Origin: Vandiemenella viatica
Lineage: Eukaryota; Arthropoda; Insecta; Orthoptera; Morabidae
NCBI GenBank assembly: GCA_031002005.1
Contig: CM061919.1
Span: forward strand, 39,335,088 to 39,399,087
DNA length: 64,000 nt
Reading direction: 5' to 3'
The position numbers were made by a program, and so were the translations under genes. This document shows, one piece after another, positions 45,467 to 54,774 of this stretch; the stretch's first letter is position 1, and each line of letters opens with the position of its first letter. Under the pieces are notes generated by a model that was not told where the DNA came from, made no database searches, and saw nothing but the letters and a program-made list of their open reading frames with translations.

Positions 45467-45765
45467 CACAATGTAAAAATGCACCATAAAGCGATTTTAA
45501 CATGTTTCTTCGAGCTTCTGGCAGATGGCAGCACTTGTCAGAGGTGGTAAATGCACTTCCCTCAAGAGCTTTACTTCAACTTTTCGAGTCGGAAGAAAGT
45601 TCCCACAATGTTTTCCACAATGTAAAAATGCACCATGAAGCGATTTTAACATGTTTCTTCGAGCTTCTGGCAGATGGCAGCACTTGTCAGAGGTGGTAAA
45701 TACACTTCCCTCAAGAGCTTTACTTCAACTTTTCGAGAGGGAAGAAGGTTTCCCACCACCCACGA
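45467..45765 (+). repeat. 149-bp tandem duplication near the piggyBac end
   Basis: Two nearly identical copies begin at 45467 and 45616 (CACAATGTAAAAATGCACCA), each ending near CTTTACTTCAACTTTTCGAG. The open frames across them are fortuitous. This is a subterminal repeat of the transposon. Confidence 0.9.
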
Positions 45766-45774
45766 AAGGGTTAA

Positions 45775-46714
45775 ATTAATTTTTGGCGTCTATAGATTGT
45801 TTTGCAAGATTCTGACAACGCTACACTGTTATATTCTCAGATTACACCCTGTAGGGATAATAATCGTAATATTATTAAGTTTAAAGGAAGGAGGGAAAAA
45901 TCAGACTCCATCATATAGTCAACAAGCAAATTATTCAACATCAAGCATTTTGTAACAAGCAATCAACAAACAGTTTAGTAAAAAATGAAATTATATTTAT
46001 TTTTTTGTTACTTGTCCTTTGTAAATTAGCAACTAGTCATTTGTCAAGAAATTTAAGAAGTTATAATTATGAACTATGAGAATATGGGATCTTACGTAGT
46101 CGGTGGTAAATATTAAATATTTTTTGGTGCATTGTGTTAAATAAAGATACTAATTGTAGGGTTGCCACGTTTCTTTGGAACAATGTGAGTATGTTTATGT
46201 TTTGGGATGGCAAAAATACAGTACGCTATATGGAAGAAGAGTACGAGTTTTGTTGATGTGTGAACACATATTTATAATTGCCATTTGACACATTCAACAA
46301 ATACTTATTTTTTCTAAACACTTTGACAGCATATGTAAAGTCTATATTTAAATAAAAATATATGATTAACTCATACTTCAATAAGTTGAGCGAAGATTTG
46401 TTTGTTTCATTTCTCCGCTTTGCATTCATGACAGAGAAAACTCTCTCTCAATGGATATAGATGTGGCCAGTATGGGTAAAAGAAATTATTTTAATGATAA
46501 ATATTCACTTTTATTGAATATGTACTGACATTTTTTAGAAGTTGACAAATAAGTAAAATTTTTATCATCCAGAAACTCATTTAGCAGTATTTTTCTTCTT
46601 ATAAAATGGTACATAGCAATTTGCAGTTTATGTAGATTTAAAGCTTCAAAAGCACACACAAATTGTTCATATCAAATAGGTGATAGTATGGCTATGTACA
46701 CAACACAATTTAAT
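45775..46714. other. Intron sequence, nothing recognised
   Basis: About 0.9 kb of AT-rich sequence with no supported reading frame or element end. Confidence 0.45.
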
Positions 46715-47800
46715 TAATTTAATTTAATTTAATTGCAATGGAGCACAGGCTCCAGTGGCTATTTCCCTACACACCCAACATCCCCCTATCCTGCACCTAC
46801 CTACATTTGCCCTCTACAAATTTTATCTTTAAATTCTATCAAAGTTTTTGGTAAATTATTCATCATTTCTCTTGGTAACTCATTCCAATCCCTGACACCC
46901 TTACCTAAAAAAGAGAATTTTCCCACACCCTTGTGCCTGAAATCAAGTGCCAGCTTGTGGTCATGGTCATCTTTTCCCTTCCATGCACTAATTTTCATAC
47001 CTATTGCAATATCTTTCCATGCCTCATCGCCAGTATATGCCCTGTACACTCCCATGACCCTCCTCATCCTCCTCCTGTCTTGCAATGAATCTCATTCCAG
47101 CTCCTTTATCATACCTGTCAATGATTGCATTCTGCGATAATTTCCAGAAACAAATCTAGCAGCCCTTTTTTGCACCCTCTCCAACTCCTGTATTTGATAC
47201 GTAAAATGAGGGTCGCATACTACACTATCATATTCGAGCAATGGTCTGACCAAAGTTTTGTAACCCAATTCCTTGACTTCTCTCCTACATCCCCTCATCA
47301 CTCTCTCCTACAAGTGCAGAACTTTGAAACATTTTCCCACCACCTGTCCTATGTGTACTGCCCAGTTAAGTTTGTTATCAAAAGTAATTCCAAGATATTT
47401 ACATTTCAAGTCTTCAGCAAGCAATTCTTTCCCCACCTTATGTTCAAAATTAACCTTTTGTTTTTTATTTGTGTATCTAATAAGCTGACTCTTCTTTGCA
47501 TTTATCTTCATTCCATGTTTACCAACCCAATTAGATATCCTGTCCAGATCACCCTGCAACTGTTTCCAATCCTCTATCGTTTTGATTCTTTTATACAGCA
47601 TTATGTCATCTGCATACAATCTAATTTCAGATAGTAAACAATCAACACAATTATTCATTAGAATAATGAATAGCAATGGTCCCAATACCCATTTTTACTT
47701 CCACTTCTTTTGATACTACATTTCCTACCCTAACTTTCTGTTTTCTACCTTTTTAAAATTCTTCTACCCAGCAAATGACTGTCTTATCCACTCCAATGGT
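46715..47800 (-). mobile_element. 5'-truncated LINE copy B (reverse transcriptase)
   Basis: The minus strand encodes 'MGPLLFIILMN' and the catalytic 'YADD' within 'RLYADDIMLYKRIKT' (47685-47308), 'HKVGKELLAEDLKCKYLGIT', 'TLVRPLLEYDSVVCDPHFTY' (47301-47092) and 'WKDIAIGMK' (47085-46801). The motifs fit an L2/CR1-like reverse transcriptase. The tail is (ATTAA)n at 46708-46733. It is the same family as copy A (32815-33545) and the tail at 37420-37565. Two frameshifts break it. Confidence 0.88.
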
Positions 47801-49043
47801 TGCACAATGTACGTATAAAATCAGTGGGCCAGGGGCATAGTCCAAAAAACAATAAACTATTTGAACAGAAAGTATGTGATCAGCTGACTGTGGCCAATTT
47901 GCCCAAGACAGGAGAAGGCATTGCTACATTGTTACTTCACACGACATCGGTCGAATGTGATAAAGTAGCGGACAAATCCCACAGTTTTGTTCCGATGATA
48001 ATTCTGTATCTATAAAGTCATCCAGAGAGATGAGAATTCGTGTTGGCTAAAAGGAGTATTTTAATGTACTCTGTTACTTTCGTAGATTATTGAGTACACC
48101 TATCTGAAATAGAGTACAATACTCTACTACAGAGCATGGGTTACAATCCTAACTAATTGTCAGAGAATTTAATTAACACCATATTGGGTACCTTGGACGT
48201 TTTTCATTAGTTTAATATTTCTGTTACTAGTTTCAATTTCAAAATTTCATAAATGATCGTTATTTGTTATTATTTACCATCACTGTCAGGTTACAGTCGT
48301 TAATGTTATAGCATTTCAGATGTTTCCAATTAGATTGGTAATAGATCTGCCAGAAAAAAATCTTACGCAGATCAGTATCTTCATGTTACAATGCACCATT
48401 AGCAGCAAGGCTTTCCCATGTTCAAGTTACTTAAAGCCAATTAGCAAACGGGTTATTTCTAATTCAGCTGAGAGTTAGCAGTTGCATAGAGTATAATGTT
48501 GGGATTCCTCCTGAGATACAAACTAACAATTTCTCTCTTTTAAGATAAGTTACCCATTGTAGACCCTGATTAACCTCTGACCATTTCTTGGTATTGAACA
48601 TCTCTTACACTTTCTGAATCTACCACTCTTTAACATTTTTCATGAGATATATATGGCTCGACAATTACCTACAAATATTCCAAATCTATGGTTACTTTCT
48701 ATTTTTAAATCACATAGTTTCTTTGTGTGCCATTCACAGCCATTTGTGGGGTTTAAAAACTGAATAACAGAAATTTAAGGAAGGAACTAGTACATACCAA
48801 ATTACATCTATGACATAGGCAACATCTAGTTGGTATTGCATCTTCGATGTTTATTGTGATATGTTCAGAATTTCATTTACTGTTCCAGCATCAAAAGCAT
48901 TGGAACATAAGATATACCAAACAATTCAAGTTTTATCACAAAATTTAAAAAGGCCAAAACCACATCGAAATTTACTCAATCGTTTTTATGTTTTTCCATA
49001 ACATATATACACAGCTTTCGGTCTATAGATGTAGCTTATTTAC
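47801..49043. other. Intron sequence, nothing recognised
   Basis: About 1.2 kb with no supported reading frame. Includes the start of the 31-kb intron after exon 49044-49157. Confidence 0.45.
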
Positions 49044-49157
49044 CTGTCTAATCTTTGCTGCTGTGCTTTCTGAATAGTAGTGATTTGCTGAGCAACAACT
49101 GACAACACTTCTATGTCAATTCTGTTGAATTCGTCAAAACATGCCCAGGCTCCAGAG
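49044..49157 (-). CDS. Axonemal dynein heavy chain (DNAH1-like), AAA1 exon 2 of 3 in window
   Basis: A 114-bp exon with acceptor TTTCTAG before 49157 and donor CAG/GTAAATAAG at 49044. It encodes '[19 protein letters not shown]' and '[18 protein letters not shown]'. 'CFDEFNRI' is the AAA1 Walker B region of dynein heavy chains; the acidic pair positions and activates water for ATP hydrolysis. Its first base completes a serine codon started in exon 49236-49333, and its last two bases join with exon 17648-17903 to make arginine. AAA1 is the main ATPase site of the motor. Confidence 0.96.
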
Positions 49158-49235
49158 CTAGAAAAATGTTAATGCTGTTACTTATAATCTTCAAATCAAG
49201 CACTTTCAATTATGAATTAGTGAACTGTGAATTAC

Positions 49236-49333
49236 CTTGCCAGTCCTTTAAAAAACTTTCCCATAGCCATATAATCCAACTGATCTGAACAGTTGAACAC
49301 AACACACTGTATGGCAAATGCTTTGGCCAGATC
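49236..49333 (-). CDS. Axonemal dynein heavy chain (DNAH1-like), AAA1 exon 1 of 3 in window
   Basis: A 98-bp exon with acceptor CATTTGCAG before 49333 and donor AAG/GTAATTCAC at 49236. It encodes '[19 protein letters not shown]' and '[13 protein letters not shown]', the AAA1 stretch directly after the Walker A loop (G-x-x-x-x-G-K-T). The Walker A itself should lie in the preceding exon to the right; I did not find it before 64000. The intron to exon 49044-49157 is only 78 bp. A Helitron terminus lies about 100 bp upstream of this exon's acceptor. Confidence 0.96.
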
Positions 49334-49434
49334 CTGCAAATGAGAAATCGAAATATGCAAGACATAAAAAATTCATATATGAGGCAATGACTTAGAAGAA
49401 ACATTTACAATTGTAAAATAACTTTTATCATTTA

Positions 49435-51506
49435 CTAGTTGTTTGTTAAAAGCTGTTGAAAATGTGTCAATGGGGCAAAAATGGGAAATGTACATAGTTC
49501 TGAGTGATCATTTTATTTATTTATTCATGATTATTTAATTTGTGGAGGAGCATATTCAGAAGAATGTGAATGGAAAATTTTAAATGCCAGATGAATTATA
49601 CTGGCAATACACCACTGAAATGCTGCAAATGTGTGATGTGCCTGGAATGTGATCAACTTGGAACTATGTCGTTTCGTTTCAAAATTTAAGTCACAATTAA
49701 ATTAAGTCAGAATTTTAAGTAAACAAAATAATTTATTTTCTTTCATTAAATTTTAAATCTCAATGAATCTCCTGGTGTTTTAATTACCTTGTCATCATCA
49801 CACCACCTAACCAGTTTGATTGTTGCATAGATCTTGCATCATTCTGTCTAATGCCTTCAAAGACTTTTTATGTGTCATCGTACATTCATGTCCCATTATC
49901 AATTTGCAGAGCTGCAGAGCTTTGGCCATTGCACAGTTCTTCGAAAGGTTGCATGTTGGAGTTTCATTGATTTGCATTTTCAATGTCAACTTGAACACTG
50001 AATGAGCTACCAACAATAATGCTGCAATTCCTAATGAAGGAAATGCAATTTTATTCTTTGAGCGAATTGTAACCAGAATCAATCAGATCAAAAAAGTTTT
50101 TCCAGTTCCACCGAAAGCATCCACGAAGAAATTCCCTCTACTTCCATCATTCACATCTTTCGTTAGAATATTGTTCAACTGTGGAATATTCGTTCAAACT
50201 GATTCTTCCAATGCATCACAATCAATTTTTTTTTTAATGACTCAACTCTTGATTAAATATATCCTGCATCGGAAGATTGGGTGCCGTCATCAAAGGAATA
50301 AAAATAAAATTACTACATTTGTTGGGCAGATCGTGAGACAACACAAAAATAAAAGTGAAGTTACTTCTATTTTAATTTAGGATGCATTTTTCCAGATCTT
50401 GCAGACATTATATAATTTTCATCTTTTCTGTTTTCTTCCCAATTGAAAACACTTACTTGAATCATTTCCATCTTGGAAGCTTAAGGAGGGGAGGGGGGGG
50501 GGGGTAAATAACGAATATCCATCATTCAATTCAAGTGTTATGGTCTTGAGTTCGTAACAACAGAAATAAACTTTTAGTTTTTCCAAATTTTCCTCATAAC
50601 TTTTCTGATTTTTCATTCCCGAAAAATCTTATATAGACTATTACAAATTTTTTAAAAAAATGCTGCAGAAAAAAGCACTTTCATTCAGTTTTTCCCAAAA
50701 TTTCAAGGCTACTTTTTCAGTTTTTTCTTTTATAAAAATGTTATTAGTTCCATTTCGATCATTTAAAAAAACTTATCCATACAAAAAAAAACGTATTTTC
50801 AGTTTTCTAGAGTTTTCCAATTTTCTGGATAAATTTTCCAATTTTTCTTTGCCTAAACCTTATATTATCATTTTTTTTTTTTTTTTACAAAAATAACAAA
50901 ATCAGAACATAGTTCATTTAATTAAAAAATTTCCAATCCTTACTTGGACTATTACGAATATTTTTTAAAAAAAACTTAGGAAAATTTGTCCATAGAGGAA
51001 AGTAAGTTTTTTCTGAATTCTCCAATATTCCCAGCAACTTTTCCAATATATCATTCAGTTAAAATATTTTTTCCAAAATTATAATAATGATAATAAGAAA
51101 GAAAGAAAAATAGCCGAATCACTTTAAATTTTTCAGAATTTACCGGCAAAATTTCCAATTTTTCAGTCTCTAAAAGCCTTCTAAGGACTATTACAAACAT
51201 TTTTTAAAAAACAATCAGTCCATAAAAAAGTACGAAATTTTCCAGGAAACTTTGAAAAATTTTCTTTCTCTAAACACTTTATTCAGACCATTATGATCAT
51301 TTTTCTTTCATGAACCAAAATTTTACAACATGTAGTAAGGCAGATATTGTTTTTGTGGGAGACAGTTTAGGGAACAAATAAGAACGTATCTTAATCCATG
51401 CCTTGGCCTTGTTGGTGTTCAAGTCATCTCTCTGGTGCTACATTGTCAGTTGGTCAGCTGTGCCATGCAGCAAATGCTTTGCAGTTTTTATAATATAGGT
51501 ATATCA
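49435..51506 (-). mobile_element. Helitron copy 3 with helicase relic
   Basis: On the minus strand the 3' end reads AACAACTAG followed by T, the canonical Helitron CTAG/T terminus. The proposed 5' end near 51506 (TATACCTATATTATAAA) is less certain. At about 50170-49807 the minus strand encodes 'VNDGSRGNFFVDAFGGTGKT' (Pif1-type Walker A), then 'IAFPSLGIAALLLVAHSVFK', then 'NCAMAKALQLCKLIMGHECT' and 'MTHKKSLKALDRMMQDL' (Walker B region). The repeat array at 50600-51300 and the downstream GATCACATTCCAGGCACAT stretch are shared with copies at 15375-17050 and 56640-58117. No Rep domain is seen. Confidence 0.75.
50600..51300. repeat. Degenerate ~110-bp tandem array
   Basis: Repeated phrases such as GGACTATTACAAATATTTTT, TTTTCAGTTTTTCCCGAATT and CCAATTTTTCTTTCTCTAAA recur about every 100-120 bp. 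Related units occur at 15640-15800, 55950-56400 and 56690-56870, some in the opposite orientation. Confidence 0.6.
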
Positions 51507-52239
51507 TCTGTATGTTTCAGTTTTGTTGAAACATATTTTAGCATTAATAGGTAACTAATAACATAGCTTTTATGTATTATTGTCATTCCTTTTTGTTATC
51601 AGTTTTTGATTTTCTTGCCTTCTCTGCCACTGCCTCCAAAAATAACTGATAATGTAAAAAATTCAATAATAATAATGTAATATATCATCAATTTAGATTT
51701 ATTTTTTTCACAGCAAGGTATAAACTTAATTTAAAATTTGTAGTGTGTTTTTAGAAAGAGATTTTTATTTTTTTAACAATTATATTATAATTAAATTTTT
51801 CATGGTATTATAGTTTCTTTTGTTTTTTAAATATGCCGCAGGAGAACTTCCTGGTAGCTCCGTCGTTAAAGCGGTTGCTTTCACAAAATATGGCTCAATG
51901 TAACCCAACAATTTCCAGAACAGGGAGAATTGGATGCTGTGAAAAGGAATGATAGTTTACATCTTGGTCCAGGTTATGTTTCATCCTAATCGTAAAATCT
52001 ATTAAACCTGCTGCCTGACAATCAAAACATGTAACATCCTAGCATTAATACATAAAACCTACATAAATCTGTTTCTGAAATATATTTGTTTGTTCCGCCA
52101 TCATGCAGAAAATATAGATTTTTAATCGGTTTTCACAGAAATCTTGGGGTCCAAGTTAAAATACATATTGAGACATTAGGACACATTTATTTTAAGAAGA
52201 CTCTGCCATAACTTAAAATTTAAAACTGCAGATGTCTAT
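51507..52239. other. Unassigned sequence with a tRNA-like piece
   Basis: Mostly unassigned AT-rich sequence. At about 51845-51885 the plus strand reads CTTCCTGGTAGCTCCGTCG then TTAAAGCGGTTGC, an A-box-like tRNA fragment. No B box follows at the right distance. Confidence 0.35.
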
Positions 52240-52751
52240 AACGAACAATGGAAATTAAAAAGGGTAAAGGGGAAGAGGGATTGGTCTGTTTCTGTTTCAT
52301 TTAAAGTATACATGTGAAAGTTTCCATTGATATCAGATGAAAATTGAAGGTATGTATAAAAAACAATTAAGGTGGGTATTGAGGGGAAAGAGCAGTTAAA
52401 AAAAAAAAAAAATTAAAATAATTTTTAAAAAAACTAGGGTGGACAGTATTTTTCTATGTCTTTTAAAGTATATGTGTGCAAAGTTCCATCAAAATCTAAT
52501 AAAAAACTGTGGGTTTCTATAAAGAACATTGGAAATTAAGAGGGTTGGGGGTAGAAGAGATGAGGGGTTAGGCTTCTGCAAATCAAATTTAAACAGAACT
52601 GTTCTTAATGTTTTAAAGGATACGTGTGCAAAGTTACTTCACAATCGGATAAAAACTGTAGCTTTGTATACAGAACATTAACAAAAATTAAGGGGATGGA
52701 AAGAGGGAGAGGGGTTTGGTTTCTCTAAACGAAATATAGACGGTATTTTTC
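52240..52751 (+). repeat. Tandem array, left part
   Basis: About four units of roughly 120-150 bp. Each contains variants of AAGAACATTGACAAAAATTAAGG, a G-rich AAAGGGGGAGAGG, TTTTAAAGTATACGTGTG and AAGTTCCATCAAAATC. The array continues at 54775 after the Penelope-like insertion. Confidence 0.75.
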
Positions 52752-53320
52752 TGAAATAAATAACTCTCGGGTTTTCTGCCGGTTAATTGATTTATTTAGA
52801 TCTTTTAACAACGTTTCGGCAACTGCCATCGTTGCCTTCATCAGGTTTACTCTTACATACAAGGACAAGACACTGACTGACTCGCGAGCCAGTCCTGGCT
52901 CCTATAAATACCCTGTTGCCAAGGGAAGCTTCACGCTGCTCTTTGATTGGTCGGCGATGCATACGGGCATAGACGGGGTCAAACCGGTTTGGATGCATCT
53001 CTGCATCTCGTGCCTGCATCCCGTAGCTCAGCACCTGGATGGCAATTAATAGCTCCATGGCAGTATCTTGAGTGGTCACCCATCCAAGTAAAAACCATGC
53101 ATAATGTTGTTTAACATTTGGCATGTGCAGTCACCCATCCAAGTGCTCTCCACACTCATCCTTGCTTAACCGGCGGCATTACACGAGGGCTCTGGAACTG
53201 ACCAATCACGAACGACTTATCTCCAATTGGTTGATATGTCATGATGGTGTCAGTTCGGAAGGTTGTGTCTAACACGTTGCTGTTTTAAGTCTTTTACGAC
53301 TGGCTCCCAAGCCTCGCTCA
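52752..53320 (-). repeat. Left inverted arm
   Basis: Mirror of 54189-54757. On the minus strand it contains the paired 5S-like segments (53073-53171), the CTGATGA core (52838-52844) and the terminal GAAATAAATAACTCTCGGG. Confidence 0.95.
53073..53171 (-). other. Paired 5S rRNA promoter-like segments, left arm
   Basis: Mirror copies of 54338-54436. On the minus strand TTAAGCA (53163-53169) precedes ACTTGGATGGGTGAC, and a second unit with TTAAACA follows. Confidence 0.65.
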
Positions 53321-54236
53321 CTGCTCCATTAAAACCAAAATGCTTCTTTCGATACATGGATGACACGTTTATAATTTGGCCACACGGCTTTGCAGTGCTC
53401 GAAGAATTCTTGCAGCACCTGAACTCAATCCATTCTAACATACGTTTTACCATGGAGATTGAAAAAGATGGCAAGCTGCCATTCCTGGACGTACTAATTA
53501 AACATAAGCCAGATGGTACTTTGGCGCATAGCATTGACAGGAAACCCACACACACAGATCTGTATTTGGGAGCTACCTGTTTTCATCACCCAGCTCAGTG
53601 AAAAAACTGTTTTTACAACACTGGTCCACCGTGCGCGAGCCATTTCGGACAGTGATAGCCTGCATGAAGAACTAAGGCACCTACGGCAAGTTTTCAGACA
53701 GAATGGTTATTCCGAAGAACATATTAAACAGGCCTTTCTCCCCCAGAAACCAAAATTAACACCTGAACAAGAGTCTCCAAAATCCGTCGCGGTGTTGCCT
53801 TATGCCGGGAATACTTCTGGAAAAATCGGAAGAATCTTAGCACGATATGGCTTAAGGAGTATTTCCACCCACCTCTGAAGATACGTGATATGTTACGCAC
53901 GGTGAAAGACGACCTTGGCCTTCGAGTCCCGGGAGTTTATTCGATCCCTTGTGAATGCGGCAAAGTATACATCGGATAAACCATAAGAATTATCGAGGAA
54001 CGTCGCAATGAGCACCAACGATATCTGCAGTTACTACAACTGGACAAGTCCACATTAGCAGAACATGCTCAACTTCGACAATACGGAAGTTCTGGCCAAG
54101 ATATCATATTTCTGGGACTCAGTTATCAGAGAAGCGCTGGAGATTCGATTAAGTGACAACAGCATTAACAGAGATAGTGGTCCGTTCCTGAGCGAGGCTT
54201 GGGAGCCAGTCGTAAAAGACCTAAAATAGTAACGTG
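53321..54236 (+). pseudogene. Penelope-like reverse transcriptase and GIY-YIG endonuclease, truncated
   Basis: The plus strand opens in the reverse transcriptase at 'CFFRYMDDTFIIWPHG' (catalytic Y-M-D-D) and continues 'LEEFLQHLNSIHSNIRFTME', 'KDGKLPFLDVLI' and 'RKPTHTDLYL'. A frameshift near 53600 moves it to another frame ('TLVHRARAISDSDSLHEEL'). A second shift precedes 'VYSIPCECGKVYIG' near 53937, a GIY-YIG endonuclease start followed by a stop. The end 'SGPFLSEAWEPVVKDLK' lies inside the right arm. The N-terminal two thirds of the reverse transcriptase are missing. In intact elements these proteins cut DNA and copy RNA into the genome. Confidence 0.9.
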
Positions 54237-54337
54237 TTAGACACAACCTTCCGAGCAGACGCCGTCATGACACGTCGACCAATGAAAGATAAGTCGTTCG
54301 TGATTGGTCAGTTCCAGAGCCCTCGTGTAATGCCGCC

Positions 54338-54436
54338 GGTTAAGCAAGGATGAGTGTGGAGAGCACTTGGATGGGTGACTGCACATGCCAAATGTTAAAC
54401 AACATTATGCATGGTTTTTACTTGGATGGGTGACCA
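54338..54436 (+). other. Paired 5S rRNA promoter-like segments, right arm
   Basis: Unit 1 has TTAAGCA at 54340 and ACTTGGATGGGTGAC at 54365. Unit 2 has TTAAACA at 54395 and ACTTGGATGGGTGACC at 54420. Both use a 25-nt offset, the same as between the A box (TTAAGCA) and the C box (ACTTRGATGGG) in 5S rRNA genes. These are the two main binding sites of TFIIIA in 5S genes. The rest of the 5S sequence is not recognisable, so it is not a 5S gene. Confidence 0.7.
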
Positions 54437-54664
54437 CTCAAGATACTGCCATGGAGCTATTAATTGCCATCCAGGTGCTGAGCTACGGGATGCAGGCACG
54501 AGATGCAGAGATGCATCCAAACCGGTTTGACCCCGTCTATGCCCATATGCATCGCCGACCAATCAAAGAGCAGCGTGAAGCTTCCCTTGGCAACAGGCTA
54601 TTTATAGGAGCCAGGACTGGCTCGCGAGTCAGTCAGTGTCTTGTCCTTGTATGTAAGAGTAAAC

Positions 54665-54696
54665 CTGATGAAGGCAACGATGGCAGTTGCCGAAAC
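54665..54696 (+). ncRNA. Hammerhead-like core in the right arm
   Basis: CTGATGA is followed by one A, then GGCAAC-GATGGCA-GTTGCC (6-bp stem) and GAAAC. This is the order of the conserved core and stem II of a hammerhead ribozyme, a motif known from Penelope-like elements. The extra A and the lack of an obvious stem III make catalytic activity doubtful. Confidence 0.4.
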
Positions 54697-54774
54697 GTTG
54701 TTAAAATATCTAAATAAATCAATTAACTGGCAGAAAACCCGAGAGTTATTTATTTCAACAATACGCCGGGAAAA

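Larger units (their letters stand above)
42572..45770 (-). mobile_element. piggyBac element, internally deleted, hosting two nested insertions
   Basis: TTAA target sites at 42568-42571 and 45771-45774. Ends CCCTTTTGCGGG and the complement of CCCTTTCGTGGG. Transposase relics on the minus strand are an acidic N-terminal region joined to 'GCYIKIMGGVDSSDQLRERY' (44895-44572), then 'GFSYRKRYGCKPAFLEKRRK' (44450-44268) and 'CTTCDVPLCSEPCF' (42890-42830), the cysteine-rich C-terminus. The main catalytic aspartates are missing. A Harbinger element splits the cysteine-rich domain. Confidence 0.9.
17904..49043 (-). other. 31.1-kb intron of the dynein gene
   Basis: The interval between the donor at 49043 (CAG/GTAAATAAG on the minus strand) and the acceptor at 17904 (TATTTCAG). 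The flanking exons join in phase and give continuous AAA1 sequence, so no exon is expected inside. It is filled with transposable elements listed separately. Confidence 0.9.
52752..54757 (+). mobile_element. Penelope-like element with 569-bp inverted arms
   Basis: The stretches 52752-53320 and 54189-54757 are inverted copies, identical except for scattered substitutions and with no net length difference. Between them lies a 5'-truncated Penelope-like coding region on the plus strand: reverse transcriptase from its catalytic motif, then a GIY-YIG endonuclease. Each arm holds the 3' end of the coding region and the 3' non-coding part. The left arm is thus an inverted second copy of the 3' end, an arrangement seen in this class, where inverted terminal copies are common. 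It sits inside the tandem array 52240-55850. Confidence 0.9.
54189..54757 (+). repeat. Right inverted arm
   Basis: Contains the coding end (stop near 54228), the paired 5S-like segments, the CTGATGA core at 54665-54671, and the terminal CCCGAGAGTTATTTATTTCA. Confidence 0.95.

Noticed and set aside
45502..45955. Two related plus-strand frames
   Set aside because: They arise from the 149-bp tandem duplication inside piggyBac; no protein family fits.
50082..50180. Dynein Walker A exon upstream of 49333
   Set aside because: The G-G-T-G-K-T motif here belongs to a Helitron Pif1-type helicase ('FFVDAFGGTGKT'), not to dynein, and has no splice sites.
52792..53124. 110-codon open frame on the minus strand, mirrored at 54385-54717 on the plus strand
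   Set aside because: Both copies lie in the non-coding arms of the Penelope-like element, cover the 5S-like and hammerhead-like segments, and resemble no protein. Their similarity is due to the inverted repeat.
54338..54436. A genuine 5S rRNA gene
   Set aside because: Only the A-box and C-box regions are recognisable and they occur as two tandem short units; the rest of 5S is absent.
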